Shown here: positions 63,630-64,000 of the stretch, piece by piece
How the letters are laid out: every line of letters starts with the position of its first letter
Position numbering within the stretch: the first letter of the stretch is position 1
Source of the DNA: Mesorhizobium sp. WSM3859
GTDB lineage: Bacteria; Pseudomonadota; Alphaproteobacteria; Rhizobiales; Rhizobiaceae
Reading direction: 5' to 3'
Assembly: GCF_002295065.1 (NCBI RefSeq)
Contig: NZ_NSGG01000003.1
Coordinates: 124,001 to 188,000 of the forward strand
DNA: 64,000 nt
The notes under the pieces: model-generated
Told to the model about the DNA's origin: nothing
Database searches by the model: none
The model's input: the letters and a program-made list of their open reading frames with translations, nothing else
Position numbers and translations under genes: made by a program

Positions 63630-64000
63630 ATGCTGAAGCTGCATGAAGAATCCAGCGAAGACACGATTGCGCTGATGGCCGATATCGGCCGCAACGCCCG
63701 TGCAGCCGCCCGACCGCTTGCCGTCGCTTCCACCAAGGCCAAGAACGCCGCGCTTGTCGCCACGGCCGATGCCATCCTGCGCAACGAGCAGGCGATCCTC
63801 GAGGCCAATGCCATCGACATGTCGAATGGCGAGGAGGCGGGTTTGTCCGGTTCCTTCATGGACCGGTTGAAACTCAACCCTTCGCGCATCAAGGCGATGG
63901 CCGAGGGCATTCGCGAGATCGCCGCGCTCAAGGATCCGGTCGGCGATGTGATTGCCGAATGGGACCGGCCGAACGGGCTGCATATCGAGCGCGTGCGCAC
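63630..64000 (+). CDS. proA: Gamma-glutamyl phosphate reductase (5' part)
   Basis: The second enzyme of proline synthesis, reducing gamma-glutamyl phosphate with NADPH; only the first ~123 residues lie in the window. [39 protein letters not shown] and [20 protein letters not shown] match the ProA N-terminus. ATG 63630 lies 6 nt after GGAGG (63619-63623); an in-frame ATG at 63624 is too close to it. Cotranscribed with obgE-proB, 31 nt after proB. Confidence 0.96.
   Translation, partial: MLKLHEESSEDTIALMADIGRNARAAARPLAVASTKAKNAALVATADAILRNEQAILEANAIDMSNGEEAGLSGSFMDRLKLNPSRIKAMAEGIREIAALKDPVGDVIAEWDRPNGLHIERVR

Overview
The window reads as chromosomal DNA of a Mesorhizobium-like alphaproteobacterium (Rhizobiales). 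The evidence is high GC content with the matching codon use, an F1-ATP synthase operon in the order atpH-atpA-atpG-atpD-atpC without the F0 genes, the large NAD-dependent glutamate dehydrogenase, small families such as Usg and DUF1674, and many Rhizobiales-type palindromic intergenic repeats. The genus is an inference. No phage, insertion sequence, integrase or CRISPR array is visible.

Layout. 1-5 kb: 3' end of the NAD glutamate dehydrogenase, a UbiE-like methyltransferase and an Atg22-like MFS permease. 5-12.7 kb: htpX, rsmB, a heparinase II/III-like protein and purH on the minus strand, with a divergent Lrp regulator/EamA exporter pair set among them. 12.8-16.6 kb: DUF1674 protein, HAD phosphatase, transglutaminase-like protein and a TadG-like pilus protein. 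16.6-21.6 kb: a candidate small gene with a perfect ribosome binding site, cyclopropane-fatty-acid synthase, a frameshifted MOSC protein, acs and usg. 21.7-29.2 kb is accessory: a LacI regulator with paired operators facing a MoaF-like and a cupin gene, an acetyltransferase remnant, two aldo/keto reductases, an MFS exporter, a LysR regulator and a VapC-type toxin-antitoxin pair. 29.3-43.9 kb is mainly housekeeping: yggS, leuS-lptE, transaldolase-like fsa, priA, a second toxin-antitoxin pair, an Asp/Glu racemase, a membrane protein and the atp operon.

44.3-48.7 kb is a hexuronate catabolic block: a mannitol/fructuronate-type dehydrogenase diverges from uxaC-kduD-kdgF. Together these would isomerise and reduce uronates and process unsaturated uronates from pectin-like polymers; uxuA and kduI are not in the window. 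48.9-57.8 kb is mixed: LysE exporter, a beta-propeller/sulfotransferase fusion coupled to recQ, three unknown proteins, a histidine-ammonia-lyase homologue without the catalytic MIO triad, and a small secreted protein. 58-64 kb is conserved: tRNA-Ser(CGA), rplU (with an extra helix-hairpin-helix domain), rpmA, a GNAT acetyltransferase, an endonuclease/phosphatase-fold protein, obgE, proB and the start of proA.

The most unusual items are the candidate heat-shock-type small gene/RNA at 16.6-16.85 kb, the propeller-sulfotransferase fusion, the MIO-less ammonia-lyase homologue, and a palindromic repeat inside the atp operon that leaves atpC without a Shine-Dalgarno sequence but could fold so as to bring the atpD stop close to the atpC start. 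Nothing in the window is clearly a new multi-gene defence or mobile system.
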